Assembly: GCA_015499995.1 (NCBI GenBank)
Contig: JADNRV010000043.1
Coordinates: 1 to 64,000 of the forward strand
Direction of reading: 5' to 3'
From: Flammula alnicola
Taxonomy: Eukaryota > Basidiomycota > Agaricomycetes > Agaricales > Strophariaceae
Length of the DNA stretch: 64,000 bases
The position numbers and the translations under genes were made by a program. The notes beneath the pieces are model-generated. The model searched no databases and was not told the origin of the DNA. It saw only the letters and a program-made list of their open reading frames with translations. Position 1 is the stretch's first letter. Each line of letters begins with the position of its first letter. This document shows positions 25,163 through 36,592 of this stretch, in pieces.

Positions 25163-25410
25163 TCCAAGGCTTTCCCCAGTGAGTGATGATTGGCACAAGA
25201 CCTGCAACGAGTTGGCCAAAGAGAGTTCAAAATCTTAGCTGTGACTCGTGGAGCTCCAGAGCGTACGGATGCCTTTCGAAGGAGGCTCTGCGCAATAGAT
25301 GAGAATCTAAAGGAACGAGAAAAAGAAGGGAAACCCAGAACAGTTGCTACCGTCCATCTTGCGGCCCACTCAAGGGGGTTCTGGAACCAGAATGCCGGAC
25401 CGGGGGTCGG

Positions 25411-25424
25411 TTAGTTAGTCCAGC
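25411..25424 (+). repeat. Direct repeat copy 1
   Basis: TTAGTTAGTCCAGC. The similarity to copy 2 extends further in degraded form: both are followed by a GGCTGCCC/GGGCG-like stretch, seven or more A residues and AATT. Possibly a boundary of an old mobile element. Confidence 0.55.
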
Positions 25425-25880
25425 CATAGGCTGCCCAAAAAAAATTTTAGAGCCCTCTACAAGTGCCCTGAAATTTGCGATTTTGGGTGGTGCAAAGGTG
25501 TCTTATCACTTTTATCACTCTCTACGTAACTGATAATCTCATTAAAATAGGCTGTTAGTGCATGTAGAATGAGAATAGAACAAACAATCATTAGTTTGTG
25601 GCAGTTGCCGGATGACTAAGCCAGTCCATCTGTTCACGATTTCCGTAAACTGCAAGTGTTCAGACCTTTTACAAAACACGGTGGGTTTATTTCAAAGTCA
25701 AAAAATCAGATTTCATTACAACATTGTATTAATACATCTGTAGTATTATCTAGAACATATCAACCTCGAGAAAATCCCTCAGAAATGGGTTTGCGAGACG
25801 TGCGAGGGATCTTCATGTGGGAAAGCGCATGCACTGGTGATGTCATATTACCATATCGGGATGTGTGCCTGATTACATAG

Positions 25881-25894
25881 TTAGTTAGTCCAGC
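25881..25894 (+). repeat. Direct repeat copy 2
   Basis: TTAGTTAGTCCAGC, identical to copy 1 over 14 bases and in the same orientation, with similar A-rich flank. Confidence 0.55.
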
Positions 25895-26625
25895 GAAAAT
25901 GGGCGAAAAAAATAATTCGACCCTAGGTATTTTTTTTTGGTTCGCGAACCCCCTTGGGCCCACTTAAACAAAAACCCATCACTGGCAGTACCCGCTGCTA
26001 TTTTGGGTCCAATGTTTGTTTCCTTTGGCGCCGGCCCCGTCGGCGAGACAAATGAATACTTATCGCCAATGTGACGACAACGCATATTTCACATCCGGTG
26101 TGCACCCCTCATTCTCGATATGTCGATGAAAATATCATTACGCGGTTCAGAATCTTCCATTGCTCCCCAGGCAATTGCGTTCCATATCAGATTCAAGGAT
26201 CGAGACCGCAGAAAACCTGTACATACAAAGTTACTTCAGTGCTCATGCCGAACGCATGTCAGAACACGCCGACCCACAGTAGATGCAACTGAATTCATCC
26301 GTTAAATTTGGACGTTCGTACGCAAATAACTTTTCTAAAAGTAAGTGCTAAGGCTGTGAATTCAAGTCCGTGTACTGTCATCATAAAACGATAACAAACT
26401 TTGGACTTAGTGGGACCAGCAGACTCAAAGCAGGGTCCAGAAGATCGAGTCGCGAAATACGGACGCAGGACATGCCGGTCATGCATGCTTCACAACTTTA
26501 GAACATTGATGAGAATTTCCGCAAAGAGACCTTGTTATTGAATTTCCCTGGAAAGTAATTTAAATTTGAAGATTGAGAGATGCAGCGTTTTCATAGTTAC
26601 TCAAGCGACTGCGGAAAGACGTCGG

Positions 26626-29199
26626 CTACAAGTAACAAGAAAAGCGTTGCGACTTCGGGTTCCACCCAACTTTTCCAAAAATAGAGCCATGAGTGCGATG
26701 CGTCGCGGAACTGAGAAATATACCCACCACAGTGCCAGCAATCAAGAAGATGATCAGGATCGCTAGTGGTATGATGTCAGTCATAGTTGACAATCTTATT
26801 TAAAAATATTGACTGACTATTTTTGTTTGATACGCAGTAACTCCGGGTAGTGCGTGCCCCAGAAGGCAACTTGAGCGCGCATTGATTTAGCAACAGGGAA
26901 ATATTTGTGAAAGAAGGCAGCACTACTTACCTTGATGATTAGGCTCATAGACATCAGCCTCGTTCTAATTCGGCATAACAGAAACAGGTCAGATAGAGGC
27001 GCGCCCCCTGGATAATAAAAATACGCACCAGATATGCCGCATCTGGTGTAATTCTCCTTAAGTTATCTATAGATGCACTGACATGTCCATAACGAGATTT
27101 CTTTTCCGCTTTCGTCGTGTTCCAATTCCAAGGAGCGATGACAGTAACATGGTATAAACTCGATCGCCATGCTTCCGTTACACTGGTCATGCCAGACGAC
27201 GGCACTGATGATGGAGCGGTCATGAGGATGATAAGGCCAGGCGTTGCTGCATTCGCGGCAACGAGAGCAGATACTAGCTCATTCCTCTTCTCCAGCGTCG
27301 CAAAATTGGACTTGCTGACCAGGCGAGAAGCCAATGCAAGACTTGATCCCACAGTCTGAAGAAAAGAAAAGGTCAACGAACATATTCTCTCCACATAGAA
27401 AAATGCTTACTGCGACATGATCCCTGGTGAAGGCGTCAAAAAAAGCGCCCCAAGACGGGAATTCTGTCAATATCAATTTGAAGCCAACCACACCGGCGAG
27501 CCTAAGTCGATCCCCAAAATCGATCAGATCGGAAAGACTTTCAGCGGCTTCTCCTTTACTCAGCCTTGGATTGGCGAGTATCAAGACGTCCGCCATAGAG
27601 AATCCACCCCACCCATCGCTCGCCCATTTCAAACCGTTATTAGCCATGACGGACCACAACTCTTGGGTGACAGTTGTGTTAGGACTGAATTTTAGAATGG
27701 CAACTTGGAGAGTAACAGGAGGAGATGTTAGAATAGAGGCTTCCATGACAACTCCGAAAGTTCCTCCTCCACCTACGCAGGGAAAGCGGATAGATAAGAG
27801 ATCCATCCACTTGAGGTGTAAATAGCATACTTACCGCCTCGAAGAGCGAAAAATAGATCCTCGTTTTGGCATTCATTGGCGATCCTATACTGGCCATCAG
27901 GCGTGACGATCTTGAATTGAAGCTTGTAATAGGTGTCTCAGAGAGAGGAAGAAGAAAAAAGTCAGATGATACGTACAACCCGATCAACCCCCAGTCCCAT
28001 TGTGTTTGAGAGTGCACTATGGCCCCCGCCCTATAGTTCCATGGGGTTGAAACGCCTTTGTAGAAAGGGAGCCATGTATCGTATACATACCTGGAGCCAT
28101 CCACCAGCCACACCCACTGTCTTGTCCGCCCCTGTGTTTCTGTTGTTCGCATTTCAAAATACTTGGATAGAGCTGGATATTATCGTACCGCCTACAATGG
28201 TGAAATTGTGTTCTTCCGCAAACTTGTAAGCCTCTCCCCATTGGACGCCCGCCTTCAAAATAGTCTGAGCATCTGCCAGTAACCATGATAATCACGAGTA
28301 CTTACTCCAACCGTCATGCCAGGACGTGTACTGGAGCATCCTTCTGGCATAAACTCCGGATCGAATGTCATCTATATAAGTACCTTGAGCCCAGTGAGGC
28401 AACTGTTTTAGAGCAGACTTGCATGCTTTAAATTATGAGTCTGCAGTTCAGAATGATTCAGTAAAAGGGGGGAAAATGCAGCACATGAGAGATATCACCA
28501 TACCCAAAGAGCCAGAGAACTTGGAGCACTGCTCCTCCCTTTGTAATCATGCTGCATATTTGGCAAATTCACATCACGATTTAAATAGAGAACATTGACC
28601 ATACTTACTCCAGTGTTTTTGATGACCAAGGGTGCTTTGGTCGTTTTGGAAAAATTGAAAGCTGCCACGACATCGGCGGGCTTTTGAATGTTGATCTAAG
28701 CGGAAGAATCTTCATTTATTTTCCTTCAAGCTAAAAAGTGTTATCGAGAAAAGGTAGACTAACAAAATAACTGGGAATACTCCCATGAGCACATCGCTTC
28801 AGTTCAGGGTGCATGATGTCTGGTGCATTGTGGTCAAGTAAGCATTGTTCGCTCGTTGCCTGACAGGCCTCCCATTGCGTTTGAATATAAGCACTCGGAT
28901 GATGCGCCCGCGTCTCTAAAGATGGAAGTATACCTAAGCATCTAGGAGCCGCGGCGAGTCATTCCATTCCACATACCTTCTTCGACATAACTAGTTTGTA
29001 TGGAGACGCACTCCGGTGAATCGATTGATTGGGAGAAGCATGGATCTGCATAAGGTGTCGATTGGAATAACCTTCCGTCGACCTGCTCTTTTAATAAGCT
29101 CCAGTCTGGTTGTGGGAGAGGTAACGGCGCAAGATATGTTCGTATGTCCAAGAGTGTGTATACATCGAGGGCACGTCGGAGCAGTCTTCCCAAAAGCAT
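26626..29199 (-). CDS. BBE-type FAD-linked oxidoreductase
   Basis: This belongs to the VAO/PCMH flavoenzymes with a C-terminal berberine-bridge (BBE) segment, which oxidise alcohols, sugars or secondary metabolites. ATG 29199 lies about 45 bases below a TATA box. The FAD attachment motif VIKNTGHDYKGRSSAPSSL is restored by splicing, with His as the covalent anchor. The second site reads GGGHSALSNTMGLGVDR; Ser replaces the Cys of bicovalent BBE enzymes, so a single covalent bond is expected. LFFALRGGGGGTFGVVME-type PCMH sequence follows. The BBE end shows NEADVYEPNHQ, VAFWGTHYPELLRIKQKYD and DCWHCVGWNPKSQRF, ending at 26626. Many introns, two of which split the last motifs. The N-terminus MLLGRLLRRALDVYTLLD is not a typical signal peptide, so location is uncertain. 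Confidence 0.85.
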
Positions 29200-29243
29200 G
29201 TTTAGAGGTGGATCGTCGTCTTCACAGATTTCCCGTTCTATCC

Positions 29244-29251
29244 CTTATATA
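29244..29251 (-). promoter_or_regulatory. TATA box of FAD oxidase gene
   Basis: TATATAAG on the minus strand, 45 bases upstream of the start codon at 29199. It supports that start and suggests a short 5' leader and a regulated (not housekeeping) promoter. Confidence 0.55.
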
Positions 29252-31244
29252 CCCGTCGTAGCTGGAGCATGGGATAAGTGGGGTCGACCGATATATGAAT
29301 ATTCCTCAAGGCAATACCGTCATGTAATACGGTCAAGGAACCAGGGTCACCAAGGTAAGATAGTCTCCGTGAAAGTCCAAACATCAAAAGGACAAGGCAG
29401 ATTGAGGCGCCCACTCAAGTGCTGTCGGCGACTTCGTGAACATTGAGCAATCTTGACAACGAATTAGGGTCTGCGACAGGCTCAGACCACTAATGGGGTA
29501 GTATAAGGAGGGAGTTCCATTGCGTCAGAAGAATCGAAATAAATCTGGAACGCTTTTCTGGAGAGAAAGCCGAACGAAAGAATCAGAGCGGAGGGAAAAG
29601 AGCGTTTCCGTATACAGGCACAGCCACACTCTGTTCCCGGCAGGGTCCGATCCTGCTGGGCGCGCTCAGCGCTCTTCAGCGCTCAACGTTAACGTTCAAC
29701 CAGGACCCTTATTTGACCCCACACTCACGAAATAATATTCCATCGAAATTTCACTTCTTGAACATTCGATTTCTATGGGTCATTACTATTAGTCGGTAAA
29801 TACTAAAGGGGACTACGAAAGGACCAATAACACGCTGGTACGTGGAATTGGTGCAAGATATGAATCGACAAAAGTTTTACTGACTAAACGGTGTTTTGCA
29901 GATCGCATGAATTATCGGTAGTTTCAAGGAAGCGGTAACCCCACGCAACTTGACTTCGATGAGCGGTCTCAGAAAATGTTTACATTGGCCGACTCAGACG
30001 CAACCTGCAATTTTCCGTATGCCCAAGGTCTTCTGCACATCATTTCGACGTCGACGTGTCTCAGTACGACATTTGCGTGCGCCTGGATCTTATTTTATGC
30101 TAATATGTGACTAGTTGACTCCCTCAACCGGGGATGGACAGTTCACACTGATAATGAGGTGCGCGAAGATGATGTGTTATTTGTTCACTCGCCCCTCAAT
30201 CGACCGATCCGCAGGCGATGAAAAAACTTGGTATGCAACTTAATTAATTATTCTTGGTCCGGACGTACTTACCACAATACCGCACAGATCTAGGGTGAAC
30301 GTGAACATTGACGCACGGATCCTTAATCGGTGGAACCTTCGTACTCTGCTCTAAGACCGGGAGGGACATACTGCCGTATACCTGAAAAAATCAATTCCGA
30401 TGTTCGATAACGACAGCAGGGAGAATCCCGGCAGCCATGAACGAAAGGACAAAATACTGCCAGCACGGAGCACCAAATTTCCTTCCGCGCCGTTTAACGG
30501 TCTGCTCTTCTTCGAAACGTTGATTTGCTCCATGGTTGATGACCCTCCCAACATAAAGGATTATTGGTAGATTGATAGCCTTCAATGCGGAGAATACGCG
30601 CAGGACTCAAAAAAAGCCTGAAAGTAGCCATTTATTATCTTATCGGATTCGCCCTTTTGCGCATCTGAATCGCAGAATCGGCACTTCACAGATCAAAATC
30701 AGAGTAGAGAAAAGCTGCGTCGCTGGTAAGTTTTTACGCGTCGGAGATGTAGAACTCGGTCACCGACTTGTCTGGCGTTGTTGTCAAGTCCAGAGATGTA
30801 TATTGCGCGGCATGGCCGTTTCAGTTTCCAGCCCGCGGCGTTGTAGTTTTGGAAATTTGAAGGACGGACGGACTAAGCGCCAGTAACATGGATTAAATCC
30901 GTGTTTGTACGATTAAATTCATGCTTTCCTCGAGGCCCCAGGGTTATTCAGGCAGTTGATCTGCTATGAGCATTAAGTTAGATAAAGGAGATATTTGAGG
31001 ACTTGTATTTTGTATCAAAGTCGTTATGCTATCATTTGTCAATATACTACAGTTCTGGCAATGGAAGGATTGCTTATACTTAGAAGGATGAGATCGGCCG
31101 TGTGCCAAAAGAGCTCCGAATCCTTCTTTAACACGGCCTGCACCCACACCAAGGTCATCTCAAACCGCAACTCGTCAACTCTATACCGTTTGAAGCCCAT
31201 AAACGTGCGCCCTCGAATGGAGGGCCAGGATAACAATTCTCAAG
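29252..31244. other. Two-kilobase gap with no recognised gene
   Basis: This is the upstream spacer between the FAD oxidase (minus) and the large membrane protein (plus). A minus-strand open stretch at 30391-30585 has a hydrophobic start followed by a basic segment and superficially recalls a membrane-anchored N-terminus, but nothing continues it. No other support for a gene. Confidence 0.45.
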
Positions 31245-34200
31245 ATGTCTCGTTTGTTTTCGCGTTCGCGTCGTAGGAAGCATCATCATTTCGGACCACT
31301 TCTTCAATCTACACAACTCGACGATAGTTGCAGTCCAGACAGGTCGACCATTGTCGACCGGAAGATACACCCAGATCTCAACTCCCTCGCCGAAGAGCTC
31401 ACTTCATCACAAGGTCATGGACACGATCAAGACGAGGAGAACGTCAATAAAGAACGTTCAAAATCGCTGGAATTCGAAACAAAGACTTTTATAGGACTCG
31501 AGCCCAGTGCGCGAAGCCGACGCTCACAAAACAAAACACGTAGAAAGGACAACAACGGTCCAAAACCACCACAGAATTCACCGAACGATGCCGAACCGTC
31601 GCATATAGGTCCTGACAAGAAGAAGGCAGAGCGACCTCAACAAGAGTTATCTGCAGAACGGTTCACAAACGACAATCCATCCCATTTCCCAAGCAAAACG
31701 CAACAAGACAATCAACTGCTGGAATACATGGTGCCGAGCTCTATCATGAGTTCGTCAACGTTTGGGAAACGTCCACGTCCGCTACCGGTACGCCGTACCT
31801 CCGAGGCAGATACCGAGACATACAGCGTTTCGCGATCTGAAGGGCAGTCCAGCCCGAGCCAGTCTCAAAGCGTTTCTAACACACAAATTTATCTGAATTC
31901 TTGCAAGTACCTGCCTCAGACGCCAGGATCTGAGACATATTCCCTATACAATTCCACCCCTCATTCTGGCGCTGCATCGTCGAGAGATTTGGTCACGGAG
32001 GCCTCAATGCCATCTCCATATATATTTGGCAGGCGTACTCCATCTCGGGCAGAATTAAAATCAGAACTGGACGATTCGTACGTTGATTTCAAGGAGATTC
32101 CCCCACCGTTACCTCCCCTTGATCACCCTGCCTTTCGAGAGGGTCCGCGTAGTTCGTTCGAACTATCGTCAGCCAAGCACAGTTTTTCGCATTTAAACGA
32201 GCCGCAGGACTACAACATTGATCACCGTTCCATCGACTTAACCAGACACGCAACTCATTCCCTTCCATCGTTGACGCATGCGAGGAGCAACGCTGGAGAA
32301 CGGAAGAAGTCCACGAAACGACGATCGAAGTCAAGTACTAGAAATGGCGAAGACGATCCACCATTTGAGGTGCTGAGCAAAAAACTTCATTCACGGACGC
32401 AGAGTAGAAGCAGCATTGCAAGCAGTAGAAGATCAAGTGCGGAGTACAGTGCGAAGCAAGCATCATCAATAGGGCACGGCATCGATAGCATGCGCGACGG
32501 ATGCTGGGAAGTCGAAGTATCCAAAGCGATGGTTACGCTTGCGTTGGGCAAAGAAGTACAAAGAGTTGAAACAAAGGACATAAAGACGCGACGTCAAGGC
32601 CAAAATGCGGCGCGTACAGGTACTGTAACTTCCTCTTTCGGCCAGGCACGAGGCAAAAACGTGTGTTCCTTTGCACTTTTCCTGTCACAATACTTATCAC
32701 CTCCTCATGCCCGCTATCTTTTCTTTCATCTCCTTTGTTTCCTTCATTTTTTTCTAGCGGGCGCCTGGAGGGGAATTGCGGTTAGGTTCACCTTTCCTTT
32801 TGCAAGGTGAGTACACACACGCTTCTGAATTCTACACTTTTGTGGTGGGAACTCATCTTATTGCCCTCTCCTGGAAAATGCATAGATACCCGTACAGATA
32901 ATTTAACGGAGAGGGAAACGTCCGACGATTATACAGCACAGATCAACCTAAGTACCGAGTCCACGAAATCAAATCGAGTTGCAGAGGAGAACTTACGAAA
33001 CAGCGTCATGTCCCATGGAGATTCTACGATCCAAACCACAGGCTCCTCAGCAACGTATACCACGAGAAAGGGAAAGGAAACTTCGAGAGAAGGCCCAGAT
33101 ACTTCTTCACCCACAGGTTCAAGGTCTCGACGAGGAGGGAGGGCCATCAGCACTCCTTCACTGTCGCAGACTCCCTCGCCACAACCCGCCAAGCTTGATA
33201 CCGCCCCTGCATTTAGCTCCGTGCAAGGTTCTTCAACGCTCCAACCCCCTCGATTATCTGTCACAGCGGCGACACCAGAGGCGTCTCCCGTGTCTCCTAC
33301 TCGTCGTGGGCACCACAAATCCACGCCGACGATGCCGACGACGTCTGTGCTGAAGACACCAAGCACGCCGCCTGTCATTGAAAAGTCATATTCAAACGGG
33401 TCTGGGAAGCGTAAGGCGGATGAGGCTGGTGTTAGCGGTGATAAAACACCTCCCAAGGAGCCAAAGGAACCACGAGCGACGTTCGCTCCTGAACCTAGAA
33501 GTACGTCGTTTTTGTTTTATTTTTTACTTCCGCTTTTTAGGCTAATCTTTAAAATTTTATGCGTCATAGCGCATCGGGCGTCGGCGACTTCTGGCTCATC
33601 GGCGCACGCACCTTCTTCATTCAATCGTAGTAAACGAGTGCGTTTGACCGAAGCGTCCGAGGGAAGGACGAGCTCGGGTGCGGCGTCGCGTGCTGGCACT
33701 CTTCCCACACCTGATGACAGCCCACCCAACGCCAAGTCCACAGGGTCATGGTCGAGCAGAGGCAGTCATGGCCGCGTATCCCACTCATCAAATAACTACG
33801 GACCGCCGCCCGCGCCATCTGCAAGTCATACTTCCCATTACTCTGCGTCACAACAACAACATCGTCCTCCGTCGAGACGAAGTCTCTCACAAGCGTCCAT
33901 TCCCATATCTGCCCTGATTTCGCCACACGCACCTTCCGTTACTCATGTAGGCACATTCCACATGCGCGATCCCCGGAAACCGAATCCTATACAAAGCACA
34001 CCCTGGAGTCTGTCATTTCCATCGCACGTACAGTCAGATGAGTCCCGCTGGTCTTGGAAGGGATGGGTCGAGAGAGGAGGGAGTCCTTTGCATGCTTGGC
34101 TCTTTTTTATTGGCTTTATATTGTTTCCTCTCTGGTGGGCTGCCGCGCTATTTATTTCTATTCCGAGGACCAGAAGGCTTGGCGAAGTTGAAGACGCGGA

Positions 34201-34404
34201 GAAAGGAGTGATGTTAGATGATCCTCAAGTCGAACATGGTACGTGTGCAGTGCCCCACCGATGTTGCACGAACAATTGCTCACGCTGTATCCCTCATTCT
34301 TCGATCTAGATGCGAAATCATGGCGAATGCGGTGTCGCGTCATGGCAGGCGTGTCTCTGCTCACTTATGTTCCATTCATCGTTCTCGTTGCTATTTATGC
34401 CTGA
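31245..34404 (+). CDS. Large disordered protein with C-terminal membrane pair
   Basis: I do not recognise a named family. Exons 31245-32660, 32758-32806, 32886-33500, 33570-34238 and 34310-34404 keep phase and give 947 residues. Almost all of it is Ser/Pro/Thr/Arg-rich and predicted disordered. It begins MSRLFSRSRRRKHHH and has several basic Ser-rich blocks (KKSTKRRSKSSTRNG, SSIASSRRSS). Near the end, a Trp-rich patch (WSWKGWVERGG) precedes a hydrophobic helix (AWLFFIGFILFPLWWAAALF), a basic loop and a second helix (AGVSLLTYVPFIVLVAIYA) that ends the protein. This is a hairpin-like tail, with the disordered bulk probably in the cytosol. The 49-base second exon is needed for the phase. The ATG at 31245 has a G at -3 (AAGATGT). 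Confidence 0.75.
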
Positions 34405-35141
34405 TGAAGTCTCCATCTCTTCCTCCCTGTTTATGTTCTTGGCGAGACTATGCTCTCCTCCGCTCTCATGCCCAACACCCCAGCATACCCCCATTTTTCC
34501 GTTGATTCTTCTGTCCTCCATGACTTTTCGTTATCACCAAACTCTGCACTCGTACCGTTTCTCCCCGTCTCGCTGTACTGTTTTATGCTCCCCATCGTCC
34601 TCCACCCTCATCGCATCTTCTTTCTGTTACTGCCTCCCAAACCTAGCCGTTCACTGAAATGGACTACAACTGTCATTACCTATCAAACCTTCCCCACCCA
34701 AGCCACTCTTTTCATACAAAACCCCTCGTACTTTATTGGTACACTGATCTTGGTGCTACCGTTTCTCCGCCAACCTTGATTGTATGTACCTCTATACTCT
34801 GCTTATGATAGGCGAGCTCTGTACATTCGTCTGTAAGTTAGAGCCAAAATAATACGCGATATACAGAAATCGACTTCATCACTGGCAATTAACATTTTAG
34901 AAATAGATAGATAGACTAGTCGCTGTTCGAAACTGGTGGCTCTATATCTACGTGGTTCCAGAAAGAATGGCAGATGATCCAACACTTTGAACCAGGAGAA
35001 TCGCGCCTCAACTGAAATAGCTTTCGCCAATGAAGGGCAGAACTCTGTCAGAGTCTCAGCATCGGTAGCACAGGGTTTTTGTAAGAACGTGTCTTAACCT
35101 GGCTCGACGCGAAGATACATATCATTGTCCAGATGGGTGCT
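34405..35141. other. Convergent 3' intergenic region
   Basis: 3' flanks of the membrane protein gene and of RPC9. A pyrimidine-rich stretch to about 34780 is probably untranslated. No gene supported. Confidence 0.5.
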
Positions 35142-35966
35142 TCATTCATCATCCATTTCAAGATCACCTTCAACACCAATTCCTGCACCCGTATCATCGA
35201 AGACTTCTTCATCGTAAATCGCATCGGCATCCTCGTCCCATTGTTCGTCTTCTTGCACGGTCATGGCGCCTGTGGAGAGTACTGTTTGTCCACTGATCCC
35301 GTTTAGTTGGACTGTGTCTTTGGCAGCAGGGGTGAGTGATGTTTGGACATTTTCTAAGATATCATCAATTCGGTCACCAAACCGATCCTCTAATTCTTCT
35401 ACGATCTGTCAAAGATAAACAGGGAAAAATCGATGGGAAATACAATGACATGTTTACATACTACATAGAGTTCCACGGGGAGGGTTGGCGCAAGGTTAAT
35501 GATCTGAAGCTTTTCTGCTTTCGTAAGGTTGGAAGGCGAGAGGCTCTTGACGAGTTTTGTGATCCCTTCTTCCGTTTGGGATGTAGTTGGAAGGTAATCA
35601 GCAGAGAGGTAACTGATAGCCTGAACCGAACGATCAGTCAAGACTCAAGAGGAGTCGATCAAGGAGTGAGCAAAGTGCGTACCTCAACCTCGATGGTTCT
35701 CAGATTTTCACTGGCTTCAAGATGAGGGTTCCCTGAAGCAGGCAATGAGCCGGTTCCTCCGTTGGAGGCCAAGGTCTCTTCCTCCTTCTTGACTCGAAAT
35801 GCAGCTTTGGTCCTCAAAAGATTATCAGACTCGAGTTCTCGAAGTAAAGATAGCACTTCATAATTTGAGAGTAGCGCAGAGCGGGGATTTAGCACCTATA
35901 ATGCAGGAACACTGGAGGTTGGTTGTGCATTTATACTGGACGTTGATTAGCTGGACGAACCTCCAT
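35142..35966 (-). CDS. RPC17: RNA polymerase III subunit RPC9 (Rpc17)
   Basis: RPC9/Rpc17 pairs with Rpc25 in the stalk of RNA polymerase III, needed for initiation at tRNA and 5S genes. Exons 35961-35966, 35693-35895, 35462-35630 and 35142-35405 give 213 residues. The first exon has only two codons (ATG GAG), then the intron leads to VLNPRSALLSNYEVLSLL. Family marks are the SNYEV start, NLRTIEVEAISYLSADYLP, KLVKSLSPSNLTKAEKLQI and NLAPTLPVELYVIVEELEDR. The tail is very acidic (DEQWDEDADAIYDEEVFDD) and ends EMDDE, as in other fungal members. The frame is intact. Confidence 0.93.
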
Positions 35967-36592
35967 GAACAGGCTCAGGTTGGTCTGCGGCGAGTTTCCG
36001 TCCGATCACAATGTTGGATTTGCACTTATTTGGCGATCGTGAGCGGCCCGGTTCCCTTAACCGGACCGACTCCGACCGAGTACTGACTTTGTAAAGCACT
36101 ATCGACACTTCGCTCGTTGTTATGACCGGTTTCATGAAAGAGCTGAGCTGCTGAACGTAGAAAGTCAAGCCAAACCGTTCTATGGTTTGTGGCTGGGATT
36201 GACGCGATAGGCTGCAGACAACTCGATGAGATTGAAGTTCAAGTGGCAGCGACATGGGTCCATGCAACCTTTGGCGCAGGTAGTTTTAATTTGATAAGGA
36301 ATAATAAATAAGTAGCCACCGTTAGTCGTCCGAAGGCCAATGCACTTGGACTGAAAGGTGAAGCTGGGCGGTTTTGATTTATGCGCTCGCTTACGTAAAC
36401 TTGAGAACTCGTCCCCCAGCCAAACAAAGCTTCAAACAAAGCCTACCTCGCGATCCCATACCTATCCAATTAACTGGTATCAACCTTGTCATTTACAAAC
36501 GAGGTGGGCAGCCTGTGGTGTATCGTCCTTGGGCAATTCATTAAAACTTATTTCAGATCTTTTTCCCTCCATTTTTGGCGCCTTTAAAACAA
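35967..36592. promoter_or_regulatory. Divergent promoter of RPC9 and NOT2
   Basis: 626 bases between two head-to-head housekeeping start codons. No TATA box is evident; a T/C-rich stretch (TTTTTCCCTCC) sits 35 bases before the NOT2 ATG. Confidence 0.5.

Larger units (their letters stand above)
25163..26625. other. Intergenic region with degenerate repeat copies
   Basis: This is the upstream region of the protease gene and the 3' flank of the FAD oxidase gene. It contains two copies of a short direct repeat (listed separately) about 470 bases apart, each followed by an A-rich tract. No gene with family features was found. Confidence 0.5.

Noticed and set aside
30351..30585. Minus-strand segment resembling a membrane-anchored P450 N-terminus
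   Set aside because: Only about 60 residues, no heme-binding Cys region or other P450 motif anywhere in the following 2 kb.
31427..33932. Long minus-strand open frames antisense to the 947-residue membrane protein
   Set aside because: They mirror the Ser/Arg-rich plus-strand coding sequence and show no motif or splice logic of their own.
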